From: an uncultured Prevotellaceae bacterium
GTDB taxonomy: Bacteria; Bacteroidota; Bacteroidia; Bacteroidales; Bacteroidaceae
Length of the DNA stretch: 64,000 nucleotides
Direction of reading: 5' to 3'
NCBI GenBank assembly: GCA_902774815.1
Contig: CACYJV010000015.1
Location: forward strand, 24,225 to 88,224
The position numbers and the translations under genes were made by a program. This document shows, in pieces, positions 16,501-24,089 of the stretch. Position 1 is the first letter of the stretch. Each line of letters begins with the position of its first letter. The notes beneath the pieces are model-generated. The model saw nothing but the letters and a program-made list of their open reading frames with translations. It was not told the DNA's origin and searched no databases.

Positions 16501-17840
16501 CGTGTCTCGACCTTGCCTACGCCTACGGCGGACCGCTGACGACGAGCCATGGACGTGGCTATGTCCACTGGGCCTTCATTCCCACGCGTGACATCACCAA
16601 TGGGAATTATGCCAAATACAAAGAACGGAAACAGCTGTTCAAGCTGCAGCAAGCCATTCTTGAATCAGGAAAGGAGACGGATCATGCATCGGAGCTGCAG
16701 CAAGCGTATTCGGTCTATAGTGACGCGAGCGCATCAGTGACGGAATTGCGCGCGGCTACGCGACAACTGCTGCTGGCCACTGCCGGCGACCTCACCGTGC
16801 CTGTCGACGCGACTTCTTTGTTTACGAATGCCGACATGTTGGGCAATGCTACGACATCCGACTGGACGGAAATCCAGCCCACCATCAGCGACGGTGACAT
16901 CCAAGTGCTTCACCAGTCTTTCACACTTCAGCAGACGCAAACCGACCTTCCCAATGGCATATACGAAGCGGTGTTCCACGCTTTTTACCGAAACGATGGT
17001 ACAGGGCAGCTGCCTGTCGTCTCTGCCACAGCAGAGAATACCATCAAGGGAAATCTGACCACCTTGCAAGATATTCAGAAAAACGAAGTCTTGCTGAACA
17101 CTGGAGAAACTACTGCAGGGGCCGCACAAACTCTGACCAGCGACAAGGCACAGACCATACTCAGCGACATCATTGTCACAGACCATCAGATGACCTTGTC
17201 TGCCAATGTCACTAGCAGCAACCAGTGGCTGAATTTCCAAGGCTTCTCCCTCACTTACAAGAATCCATTTGTCACGGTGCAAGTGCCTGCATCCGGCTAT
17301 ACGACCTTCTATTACAGCAACCAGAGCTTCCTGCTCCCCGAAGGCATGCAGGCTTGCACCTTAAAAGAGAATAACGGCACGATCGTCGTCAGCCGGGAGT
17401 TCAACGAAGCCGGATCGGTTCTCCCTGCCGGCCAGGGGGTGCTCCTGAAAGCCGAACCTGGTACATACGTCATGGTCCCCACGACGCGGAAGAAGGCGGT
17501 CGACGTGTTCAATCAGTTGCGAGGTTCCGACGAGGATCAGCTGACGTACGGAGGCAACTTCTACTACGTGCTGTACGAGGACGTGCAGGAAACAGGATGG
17601 AAATGGAACGCGCCAGACGGTGCCACTTTTGTCAATCCCGCGCACCATGCTTACTTCGTCTCTCAAAGCCAGACGACGCCTCAGGACTTCTACCCTCTCG
17701 AACAACCGACGTCCGTGCCTGAAGTCGCCCTTGAGAGGGGTGCTGAAGAAGGACCTTTGTATAATCTTGCCGGACAACGCGTCGATAAATCCTATCGTTC
17801 CATCGTCGTCAAGAAAGGTAGCAAACTGCTTGTCAAATGA
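13527..17840 (+). CDS. Secreted multidomain glycosidase-like protein (clan A-type barrel, ricin-type lectin, FN3, LamG)
   Basis: 1437 residues from the ATG at 13527; the frame opens at a TTG at 13491. Signal peptide ends CAPFACAQ. Residues about 40-390 form a probable clan-A TIM barrel: Glu181 in IAPFNEPD is a candidate acid/base and Glu305 in TSEGGARLGY a candidate nucleophile; the family number (GH30-like is my best guess) is not certain. About 410-545 is a ricin-type beta-trefoil (YIIVNKKSQKLLTI, YQQWTLEPL). About 555-650 is a fibronectin III domain, about 655-830 a LamG jelly roll, then Ig-like and FIVAR-like parts. The end (YNLAGQRVDKSYRSIVVKKGSKLLVK shortened: YNLAGQ...VKKGSKLLVK) resembles the C-terminal sorting-like tails of Prevotella secreted proteins. 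Single gene flanked by repeats on both sides. Confidence 0.75.
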   Translation: MKQILMKTSLTCLLTMGAFLCAPFACAQNPSGTADVPHASMYLHAWNRQAVKVPFAAADPGTPTLIHWGMDTAWDDEGNVLRGINFIGRDRLTYGRVSFQVMDALNEDGTLSTRQLNYLKNRLRHISLTHPDGILLNSDPVDINTEVYTHHPEAWYKVIKATLKYVQDYGLKVVSIAPFNEPDVTASNQGTKADFKAVAKLIKEDPFFEGIRICAGNTCNNDGATEWYDYMKPYVDEGNTHQLAGDFNHYADFYTHVKADGNMATNDELHNVMEGIVGANYGMENGIWWGTVGPSRGDFCLATSEGGARLGYGENRAAWSGAAVYRLPDGRIKAFAGASERQASPSSYEYVCRDKPVYFDGYGPAYSFAISLPGGYRYGDAFQKSAERSVQVCEGADVPLCPLTNGNYIIVNKKSQKLLTIQSGATGNSAAVVLYDNKGYNYQQWTLEPLSDNGGDLTGFYVHSLRNANMNMETGGFQVKVGGTVSVYPVTKMENQRWTFEYAGDGYYRIRNYQSGLYLEATGASTRNNALVTLCADAKEDHQLWKFLPIDAPCETDAPLTPANLVATPRSHSILLSWDANVQDKDFNGYVVLRGELDDKGEIAYDVIGRGILTNRFLDNTARPRHTYYYAVQSVDYSQNRSALSAPVSASLADEKGLIARYEFDLSASDMTENQLHGVVNDPSSLATQTTEYRSGKNALLLDGVSNYLCLPVAACSLPHATFAVWVCAASGSFAENSCLYDFVSDANHYANLSLNSGGNIVFRMKNGETEQTLQASSLTEGWHHVALTIGEESVAIYVDGVEAASAPVAVRLSDVCPVVNSVGANLLEDVPLMDGFIDDLRIYNYALSADEINDIIGQTIAQPRQTDGWNPPALPGKDVTKITSSESILLYNVDADAFVTYGMDWNTQSLAQRLPKGDTTFSSKYRVKVQRQAGNKLYVSMYDKPNVYVGCLADACNVWSDRSMAEGAFVYQPLNSPSGTVYTLKSESQKACLDLAYAYGGPLTTSHGRGYVHWAFIPTRDITNGNYAKYKERKQLFKLQQAILESGKETDHASELQQAYSVYSDASASVTELRAATRQLLLATAGDLTVPVDATSLFTNADMLGNATTSDWTEIQPTISDGDIQVLHQSFTLQQTQTDLPNGIYEAVFHAFYRNDGTGQLPVVSATAENTIKGNLTTLQDIQKNEVLLNTGETTAGAAQTLTSDKAQTILSDIIVTDHQMTLSANVTSSNQWLNFQGFSLTYKNPFVTVQVPASGYTTFYYSNQSFLLPEGMQACTLKENNGTIVVSREFNEAGSVLPAGQGVLLKAEPGTYVMVPTTRKKAVDVFNQLRGSDEDQLTYGGNFYYVLYEDVQETGWKWNAPDGATFVNPAHHAYFVSQSQTTPQDFYPLEQPTSVPEVALERGAEEGPLYNLAGQRVDKSYRSIVVKKGSKLLVK

Positions 17841-17881
17841 CGGCGCAGAGCGCATCGGCTAAAGAGACTCACGTATTTTTT

Positions 17882-17968
17882 CACCACGGATTACACGAAT
17901 GACACGGATTCTTCATTCTTCACTTTTCATGTCAGAGGACAAGAATTCGTCTAATTCGTGTAATCCGG
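17882..17968. repeat. ATTCGTGTAATCCG inverted repeat pair
   Basis: cacggattacacgaat at 17884-17899 and its complement attcgtgtaatccg near 17954-17967 with related inner segments form a hairpin just after the large glycosidase-like gene; may serve as its terminator. Member of the family at 12924-13058. The trailing 17967-17983 is a scrap of the GTAGGGGCAGAC repeat. Confidence 0.75.
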
Positions 17969-17985
17969 GTCTGCCCCTACGCGTT

Positions 17986-18094
17986 GCCATCGGAAAGAAA
18001 TGGTCGGAAATTGCCAAAAATTATTCCCAGTAATAGAATTACATTATTTTCTGAATAAAAATTTCTGGTAATTGATGGCAATTTCTTTCCGATA
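17986..18094. repeat. Element bounded by inverted repeats (atcggaaagaaa / tttctttccgat)
   Basis: 12-base perfect ends at 17989-18000 and 18082-18093, with a second inner pair gaaattgcca (18007-18016) and tggcaatttc (18076-18085). AT-rich centre, no frame. Size about 105 bases suggests a MITE-like or hairpin element. A piece of the same end occurs at 12851-12862. Confidence 0.65.
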
Positions 18095-18112
18095 AAAGTT
18101 CGTTGCATGGTT

Positions 18113-18145
18113 CGGGCAGACACGGGGGTCTGCCCCTACACGTGG
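18113..18145. repeat. GTAGGGGCAGAC palindromic repeat (inverted orientation)
   Basis: cgggcagacacgggggtctgcccctacacgtgg in this position is the reverse complement of the unit at 5503. The remaining stretch to 18345 is rich in G/C runs of the ctcccctcc / ggggagg type and shows no supported gene. Confidence 0.85.
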
Positions 18146-18345
18146 CTCCCCTCCTTTCGGGAAGGCTACGGGGAGGCGAGCTTGCTCGGGATGGGGTTCG
18201 GGTGAGACTCCCAAGGCTATTCAAAGCCCCCTCCCTTTGGGCGACTGGGGTCTTCAGAGCAGCCACCGATGTGGCTGCGGCCCCACAAAGGGGAGCGAAT
18301 CCCTCATTCGCGACGGAGGGCAGGGAAGGGGTGGGCTTTCAACAC

Positions 18346-18386
18346 AACAAAAAGGAGCGGCACCCCTCTCGGGATGCTGCTCCTTG
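18346..18386 (-). terminator. Terminator of the Hsp20 gene
   Basis: Minus-strand stem aaggagcagcatccc / gggtgccgctcctt (outer seven bases 18352-18358 with 18379-18385) followed by a T run (18347-18351 read on the minus strand). It is 23 bases past the Hsp20 stop. Confidence 0.75.
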
Positions 18387-18408
18387 GTTGCACTATAGAG
18401 ATGGTACC

Positions 18409-18834
18409 TTATGAGAGCTCGATGACTTTAGCCATTTTCTTCTCTTCCTTCTCCACCTTCGGGAGGACAACCGTCAGGATGCCATTCTCCACCTTGGCCG
18501 AGATCTTGTCTCGCTCCACGTCGTCAGGCAGCGTGTAGCTCTGCTCGTAGTTCGAGTACGAGAACTCGCGGCGCAGGTAGTGGTGCTTCTTGTTTCCCTC
18601 CTTATGCTCCATCTTATTCTCTATGGCGATGGTGAGATTGCCGTCGTCGTTGATGCCCACCCGGCAATATTCCTTCTTGATGCCCGGTGCTGCCAACTCC
18701 ATTGTATAGGCTTTCTCATCCTCCTTGACATTGACTGCAGGTGCCGTTGTATTGGCGCGAGGCATAAAATCAGTGTTCAGGAAATCGTCAAATACTGTTG
18801 GGAACCAACTGTTTTTAAACAATACTGGTAACAT
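18409..18834 (-). CDS. Hsp20 / alpha-crystallin small heat-shock protein
   Basis: 141 residues. An alpha-crystallin domain covers about residues 35-130, with the signature VNVKEDEKAYTMELAAPGI and the C-terminal GILTVVLPKVE (the conserved G-x-L strand). Binds unfolding proteins in the cytoplasm without ATP. The ATG at 18834 is chosen over the TTG at 18840 because a perfect AGGAGG lies eight bases upstream (18843-18848), a strength of ribosome site unusual in Bacteroidota. Length is normal for the family. It stands alone with its own terminator; no heat-shock operator was recognised. Confidence 0.92.
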   Translation of the reverse strand: MLPVLFKNSWFPTVFDDFLNTDFMPRANTTAPAVNVKEDEKAYTMELAAPGIKKEYCRVGINDDGNLTIAIENKMEHKEGNKKHHYLRREFSYSNYEQSYTLPDDVERDKISAKVENGILTVVLPKVEKEEKKMAKVIELS

Positions 18835-19097
18835 AATCAATACCTCCTAGTTATTTTTTAAGTTGAACTTATGTTGTTGATTGCCTTCGCTTTCGCTCCG
18901 GCTCTCACCCTACCAAGTACAACATCCGTGCCTGTCGGCAGTTCCTGCCAAGATGACTCCCTTTGGTGGACAAAATGGCACGAAAATTAAACCTTGATAA
19001 ACAATGCTGACAATTCCTTAAACTTCATTAAACTTTCAGGTGGCAGAAGAGGCTTCAGGCGGCATTGAGAGCACCGCATCAGGTGGCATTGAGCGCA

Positions 19098-19628
19098 TTA
19101 CGATTGCAGTGTCATGTGGTAGCCCATCCGCTTCAGCTGAACGGCAATGCCCATCAGGTAGAGCTGGTGCAGACACGCCACGTAGGCGTTGAAGGCCTCG
19201 CGGGTTCCAGGCTCGATGTTCTGGCGGCGAAGGGCGTTGTACACGCGCGAGGCACACTCGCCGACCAGTTTCTCCAGCCCCACATAGTCGGCACCCGCCA
19301 GCAGCAACACTTCCTCGCGGATGTATTCGTCCAAGCCGTCGTAGCCGCGCTTACCTCGCATGTAGGCATAGACGTCGTCAATCTTGGAATAGATTTCCCA
19401 CTCCGTGTCCCACATCTTCGCCAAGGCCATGCCGATGTACATCATCCAGCCGAGCGATGCCGAGGGGAAGTCCTGAAACTCCCGGATGCCATCGGGCAGG
19501 TAGGCACGGGCTATCGCCTCCCATTTGTCCTCCACGTCGGGGCATTCAGGCAAGCGCTCGTCCACCTCATCAACAGACAGCAGAAACTGGTGCAAGTCCT
19601 GACGTAGTTTTTCTTCAAATTGTTCCAT
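19098..19628 (-). CDS. Conserved hypothetical helical protein
   Basis: 176 residues, no signal peptide. Mostly alpha-helical and acidic: MEQFEEKLRQDLHQFLLSVDEV, WMMYIGMALAKMWDTEW, VYAYMRGKRGYDGLDEYI, CLHQLYLMGIAVQLKRMGYHM. I have a memory of similar Bacteroidota proteins without assigned function. It is divergent from the aldo/keto reductase gene; a minus-strand box TATTTTTG (19665-19658) could drive it. No catalytic motif seen, so no function is proposed. Between 18841 and 19097 no gene is seen. Confidence 0.6.
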   Translation of the reverse strand: MEQFEEKLRQDLHQFLLSVDEVDERLPECPDVEDKWEAIARAYLPDGIREFQDFPSASLGWMMYIGMALAKMWDTEWEIYSKIDDVYAYMRGKRGYDGLDEYIREEVLLLAGADYVGLEKLVGECASRVYNALRRQNIEPGTREAFNAYVACLHQLYLMGIAVQLKRMGYHMTLQS

Positions 19629-19719
19629 TTTGTTCTAAAATCACTTAATTATGGATGCAAAAATACACATATTTGCGGAATTATCCGTACTTTTGTGGAC
19701 ACAATTTTAAGGAATGAAC

Positions 19720-20556
19720 ATGAAGAAATACAAAACCTTGAACAATGGCTTGCTGATGCCGATGGTAGGACTGGGCGTCTATAACATCTCCGAGAAGGAA
19801 ACGCAGCGAGTGGTGGAGGACGCCATCTCCGTAGGCTATAGGAGCATCGACACGGCAGCCATGTACTACAACGAGAAGGGCGTGGGCGATGCCGTCCGTG
19901 CATGTGGCATTCTGCGCGACGAGCTGTTCATCACGACGAAGATATGCGATTCCTGCTACACGAGGGAAGAAACCCTGCGCTCTGTCAGCCATTCCATGAA
20001 GCAACTGGGCCTGGACTATGTGGACCTGATGCTCATCCACTGGCCTGTAGGGAATCCTACTGTCATGTGGCACACGTTGGAAGAACTCTACGAACAAGGC
20101 ATGTTCAAGGCTATCGGCGTCTCGAACTTCTATCCTAACACCTTTCCGAAGATTGTGAATGGTGCCAAAGTCATGCCTGTTGTGAACCAATGTGAGACGC
20201 ACGTGTTCTACCAGCAACGGAAGATGCTGGAATACCTGAAGCCTTACGATGTTGCCTTTGAGGCATGGAGTCCGTTGGCTGAGGGCAGGCACGGCATCTT
20301 CAAGAATCCCATTCTTTGTGGGATTGGCGAGAAATATGGAAAGACCGCTGCCCAGATCGCGTTGAAGTTCCTGATTCAGAATGATGTCATCATCATCCCC
20401 AAGACCACCCATAAAGAAAGAATGGCTGAAAACATCGACCTCTTTGATTTCGAGCTGTCCGAGGAAGACCTTCGCGCCATCCGCTTGCTTGATACGGGCA
20501 GGAACGTAACGGGCTGGCCGTCTGATGCGCTCAAATACACTCCTGAAAGAGCATGA
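19720..20556 (+). CDS. Aldo/keto reductase
   Basis: 278 residues. Classic AKR barrel: GLLMPMVGLGVY, the catalytic Asp and Tyr in SIDTAAMYYNE, the Lys in FITTKICD, the His in DLMLIHWP, and the NADPH-binding end IIIPKTTHKERMAENIDLFDFELS. It reduces aldehydes or ketones with NADPH; the substrate cannot be told from sequence. The ATG at 19720 is preferred to the one at 19714, since AAGGA at 19709-19713 abuts the first and is six bases from the second. A -7 box TACTTTTG lies at 19688-19695. Cytoplasmic, monocistronic. Confidence 0.9.
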   Translation: MKKYKTLNNGLLMPMVGLGVYNISEKETQRVVEDAISVGYRSIDTAAMYYNEKGVGDAVRACGILRDELFITTKICDSCYTREETLRSVSHSMKQLGLDYVDLMLIHWPVGNPTVMWHTLEELYEQGMFKAIGVSNFYPNTFPKIVNGAKVMPVVNQCETHVFYQQRKMLEYLKPYDVAFEAWSPLAEGRHGIFKNPILCGIGEKYGKTAAQIALKFLIQNDVIIIPKTTHKERMAENIDLFDFELSEEDLRAIRLLDTGRNVTGWPSDALKYTPERA

Positions 20557-20645
20557 TACAGAGACAGAAGACTCATGTCATCCCAAAAAGCCCCTTCATT
20601 TTCGGAAATCATGCCTGGGGCAAAGTAAAACAGCGTCTGAAAGAA

Positions 20646-20684
20646 TAAAAAAAACGGGGGAACCCCATTTCTGGAGATTCCCCT
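20646..20684 (-). terminator. Terminator for the GH51 gene transcript (minus strand)
   Basis: Read on the minus strand: GGGGAATC, loop, GGTTCCCC, then CGTTTTTTTTATT. Good stem and T run. It is about 275 bases past the GH51 stop, so the transcript would run through the tandem repeat. Confidence 0.65.
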
Positions 20685-20757
20685 CAGGTCCTTTGCCAAG
20701 GCATATATAGAGTTCATAATCAGTTCATAGCAAGTTCATAATCAAATCCTAACCAAT

Positions 20758-20809
20758 TCATAACCCTTTCTTAACCTTTTCTTAACCCTTTCTTAACCTT
20801 TTCCTAACC
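20758..20809. repeat. Tandem repeat of ttaacc(c/t)tttc, about 12-base unit
   Basis: Five near-identical units in a row (…ttcttaaccctttcttaac…), preceded from 20711 by looser ttcataa(tc) repeats. No gene in 20557-20957. Confidence 0.8.
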
Positions 20810-20881
20810 ACTATTGCTTCTATTCATGTTGCAAAGTACGGCATTTTTTGCGACATACACAAAGGAATATTCCTAAAGCGA

Positions 20882-20921
20882 AAGGGTGTTTTCCCTAAAC
20901 TTGAGTAGGGAAAACACCCTT
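20882..20921. terminator. 16-base perfect hairpin between converging genes
   Basis: aagggtgttttcccta (20882-20897) and its exact complement (20906-20921) with an eight-base loop, 37 bases past the GH51 stop. The T runs on either side are weak, so it may be a two-way terminator or an mRNA 3' end stabiliser. Confidence 0.55.
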
Positions 20922-20957
20922 GGCCCATCTTTTGGGTGCAAAATGTAGCGCCGGGCA

Positions 20958-23411
20958 TCACTTCGTTTTAGATCCTTTCACCCTGACGATGTTCAGCGAA
21001 TACGGGGGCACGTCGAGGAGCACGCCACCTTCCTCGGGCGAGAGCAGTTGCTCCACGGGATGAATCGTGGTGGGGGCAGTGAGCGTATTCTCATCCATGC
21101 CGTCGTTGGCTGCCAAGCGCACGACACGAGCGCACTGCGGGGAGAAGTTCTTCAGGTTCACACGGGCAGTGGTTGCCACGTCGCCGGTGTTGACCACCTT
21201 CACGATGAGCTCGCTGCTGGCCTCGTCGATGGTAGCCGACGAGAAGATGCCCTTTGTGACATCATGCTTCAGAACGGTGTCGAACACCAGTTCGTTGTCG
21301 AGCCAGGCCTTCACGCTGTCGCCAGCCACCTGCAGGGTGACATCGTACCAACGTCCCGACTCCACACGTCCACGTTTCTCGACAGTCTGCAGCTTACCGC
21401 CGTTGCTGATCTGCTCGATGGCGTGCTGAGTGTTGCCCCATCCGCCGAAGTTCAGCCAGCAATAGTTCTTGTCGTCCACATAGTTGAAGATGATCAGGAA
21501 ACCCTCAGCACCGCCATCCTTGCGGGCGCGGAACTTACAGGTGTAATGGTCGCTGTCGACGAGGTCCTTCTCCAGACAGATGGTGGCTTCCTTGCGACTC
21601 GTCTGGCTGACGGTGTTGCCGTCCTTCTTCCAGTCGCCATTGACGTATTCCACCTCCTTGGCGGTTTCAAACGAGGCGCGTGTGCCCCACGTTCCGAACC
21701 CCACCCTACTCTGCCTGGGCGTCAGCTGTTTGCGGACCTTGTCCTTGTAGGGGTCGTTCTGTGCCACCTTCACCACTTGCGTGCCGATGTGCTGAGGCAT
21801 GAGCTGCTGAACGTAGTAGCTGGGGGTGCCCATCACGCGACTACTGCTGAAACGTATCATGTCCGGACGCCAGCGGGCATCGTTCTCGTTGACGAAGATG
21901 GGTGCATACGAGGCCAGTTGCACCACGTCCGAGTTGTTCTCCATGCCCATCATATAGACGGCCTCGCCCAGGGCGGCGTTCATGTTGCCCAGGTTGCCGA
22001 ATCCGTTAGTCACGGCATATTCGCCCACATAGACTTTCGGCCCTTCGCGGTCATAGCTGTCGTACTTATGGAAGGCTGCTGCAAACCAGTCGGGCGAGCG
22101 GTAGTAGTGCTCGTCAAGCAGGTCGACGGGCAGCGTAGAGTTCCACTTCGGGTTGTCGTCGCCCCAAGCCACCACGTTGCCGACAATCTTCATATCGGGG
22201 TACTTGGCTCGGATGGCCTTGTAGAACTGGTCGTAGCGCTCGTAGTAGTGGTCGCTCTGCTGGCGCGGGTCGGGTTGGTTGTTCTCGTTGCCCACCTCCA
22301 AATATTCCAGTCCGAACGGCTCCGGATGTCCGTTCTTGGCACGCATGGCGCCATATTTCGTCGTGATGGGGCCGTTGGCATACTCGATGGCGCTCAGGCA
22401 CTCGTCAATCCACGGCTGTATGCTGTCGTAGGGTGTCATGCCACCATGCCACAAGCCCACGTTGACCACATAGAGAGGCTTGGCACCCAGGTCCTCGGCC
22501 AGCTGCAGGTATTCGTGATAGCCCAGTCCGTCGGTGGTGCGATAGCCCCAGTTCACGTTCCAGTGGCCTTCGCGCTCCTCTATCGGTCCTATGGTACGTT
22601 CCCAGCGGAAAGCGTTGTCGGGGCTCTCCTGCCCCTCCACGAAGCAACCGCCGGGGAAGCGCATGAACTTCGGGTGCATCTGCCACAGCATATTGGCCAG
22701 GTCGGGACGCATGCCGTTAGCGCGGTTCTTGAACGTTGGCGGGAAGAGGCTCACCATGTCTATCTGCACCACTCCCACACCGTCGAACACCAGTGCAAAC
22801 TGCGCCTGCGGGTCGTTGTCGTTGGCGGTAAAGGTTGCCTCGTACTTCGTCCAGCCCTTGGCCTTGGCGGCAGGAAATGCTCCAACCTCCGTCTCAGCAT
22901 AGAGTTGTGAGCCGTCCTGCGAGCAGAGCGTGGCTTTCACAGTGCCTTTGTACTTTGGAGCCTTGGCCCAGAACGACAGGCGATAGCTGCGACCTTGCAC
23001 CGCGTTGATGCCCCAATAGCCCTCGTTCACCAGGCAGACAGGCATCGCTGCCGAAGCCTTGACGTCTAGTTCCAAGGCGTTGTGCTGCACACTGTTGAGC
23101 AGTGGCGTCTTTTTCGAAGGCTGTATGAGCCTTGCCGTGAGTTGCGACGGAGCGGCAGCATACGTCGACCATCCCTGCATGTCTGCAGGCGCACCGAAGC
23201 GAGGACCGTCCTCGAACGAGCGGTTGCGTATCAGCTCGGCATAGATGCCGCCGTCGGCAGCATGGTTAATGTCTTCATAGAAGATGCCGTAGAGCATTGG
23301 ACTCACCTTCGGACCGCGCTGCTGGGCGTCGATGTCGATGGTCACTTGCGCCTGGACTGTAGCCGCAAAGGCAGCCAATCCAGCCATGAGAAGCATTTTT
23401 TTGTAAGTCAT
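20958..23411 (-). CDS. Alpha-L-arabinofuranosidase, GH51
   Basis: 817 residues with signal peptide ending AATVQAQ. Retaining GH51 enzyme that removes arabinofuranose from plant arabinan and arabinoxylan in the periplasm. Residues about 25-60 (VSPMLYGIFYEDINHAADGGIYAELIRNRSFED) start the barrel, about 75-215 is an inserted carbohydrate-binding domain, the barrel resumes at FMRFPGGCFVEGQ. Glu376 in EVGNENNQ is the acid/base and Glu464 in YVGEYAVTNG the nucleophile. From about 610 a LamG/DUF1080-like insertion occurs before the C-terminal beta-sandwich. Monocistronic; no SusC/D genes or regulator next to it. Confidence 0.9.
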   Translation of the reverse strand: MTYKKMLLMAGLAAFAATVQAQVTIDIDAQQRGPKVSPMLYGIFYEDINHAADGGIYAELIRNRSFEDGPRFGAPADMQGWSTYAAAPSQLTARLIQPSKKTPLLNSVQHNALELDVKASAAMPVCLVNEGYWGINAVQGRSYRLSFWAKAPKYKGTVKATLCSQDGSQLYAETEVGAFPAAKAKGWTKYEATFTANDNDPQAQFALVFDGVGVVQIDMVSLFPPTFKNRANGMRPDLANMLWQMHPKFMRFPGGCFVEGQESPDNAFRWERTIGPIEEREGHWNVNWGYRTTDGLGYHEYLQLAEDLGAKPLYVVNVGLWHGGMTPYDSIQPWIDECLSAIEYANGPITTKYGAMRAKNGHPEPFGLEYLEVGNENNQPDPRQQSDHYYERYDQFYKAIRAKYPDMKIVGNVVAWGDDNPKWNSTLPVDLLDEHYYRSPDWFAAAFHKYDSYDREGPKVYVGEYAVTNGFGNLGNMNAALGEAVYMMGMENNSDVVQLASYAPIFVNENDARWRPDMIRFSSSRVMGTPSYYVQQLMPQHIGTQVVKVAQNDPYKDKVRKQLTPRQSRVGFGTWGTRASFETAKEVEYVNGDWKKDGNTVSQTSRKEATICLEKDLVDSDHYTCKFRARKDGGAEGFLIIFNYVDDKNYCWLNFGGWGNTQHAIEQISNGGKLQTVEKRGRVESGRWYDVTLQVAGDSVKAWLDNELVFDTVLKHDVTKGIFSSATIDEASSELIVKVVNTGDVATTARVNLKNFSPQCARVVRLAANDGMDENTLTAPTTIHPVEQLLSPEEGGVLLDVPPYSLNIVRVKGSKTK

Positions 23412-23499
23412 AATTTCCCTTTGTTATATGATTGTAGTATTTCCAAACCTTACCGAAAGACTTGTCAAAGACGATGCAAAAACCGAATGAAGAATTCGG

Positions 23500-23940
23500 C
23501 TAACCCAGCTTTTTCTCCATCCTGAAGCACGTGAAGGTTTCGCCGACTATCTTCCGTGAGTAGTCGGCCACATACCCTTGTGCCTCATAGAAGGGAATCT
23601 TGTTGTCGCGGCTCTCGACCACGGCAACCTGATAGCCCAGCTCCATCGCCCACTGCTCAGCCTCACGCACCACCGTCGTGCCAAGTCCCCGATGGCGATA
23701 CTCCGGCAGCACGACGATTCGGCCGAGCATCACGTGCGCGTCGTCGATGGCATACAGCCGACAGGTGGCCACAGGCAGAAAGTCGTCGACGATGACGACA
23801 TACTTCGTCTGCGGCGTGTCGTGTTCGTCAAATTCCACGTCGAGCGGAATCCGATGCTTCCTTGCCATGGCCTGTATGCGGACGTAGTAGGCACCAGCCT
23901 GCTCAGCCGTTCTTGTTGCTCTGATCATCTCCATACGCAT
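23500..23940 (-). CDS. GNAT family N-acetyltransferase
   Basis: 146 residues. The acetyl-CoA site is LGRIVVLPEYRHRGLGTTVVREAE (motif A, Arg-x-x-Gly-x-Gly), followed by VAVVESRDNKIPFYEAQGYV (motif B). The acceptor is unknown. It lies 88 bases upstream of the GH51 gene on the same strand and might be co-transcribed. Three ATGs lie within the first five codons (MRMEM), so the start is approximate. Confidence 0.85.
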   Translation of the reverse strand: MRMEMIRATRTAEQAGAYYVRIQAMARKHRIPLDVEFDEHDTPQTKYVVIVDDFLPVATCRLYAIDDAHVMLGRIVVLPEYRHRGLGTTVVREAEQWAMELGYQVAVVESRDNKIPFYEAQGYVADYSRKIVGETFTCFRMEKKLG

Positions 23941-24089
23941 CGTCAGTCGGGCATTCCCCGCGTTGGCTTTCGCCTGCCGTGTACCGGCATTTTTGCCGAG
24001 GTGCAGCCCGTTTCACAAATTTCTTCTGCAAAGATACTCATTTTTGTCCAATTATTTATATTTTTGTGGCTATAATTACGAATCACGCT

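Noticed and set aside
18103-18414. 103-codon frame in the repeat region after 18100
   Set aside because: Runs through palindromic repeats; no start signal or homology.
21048-22910. 620-codon open frame on the plus strand over the GH51 gene
   Set aside because: Antisense shadow of a clear GH51 coding sequence; the protein is low in recognisable motifs and the opposite strand has all catalytic residues.
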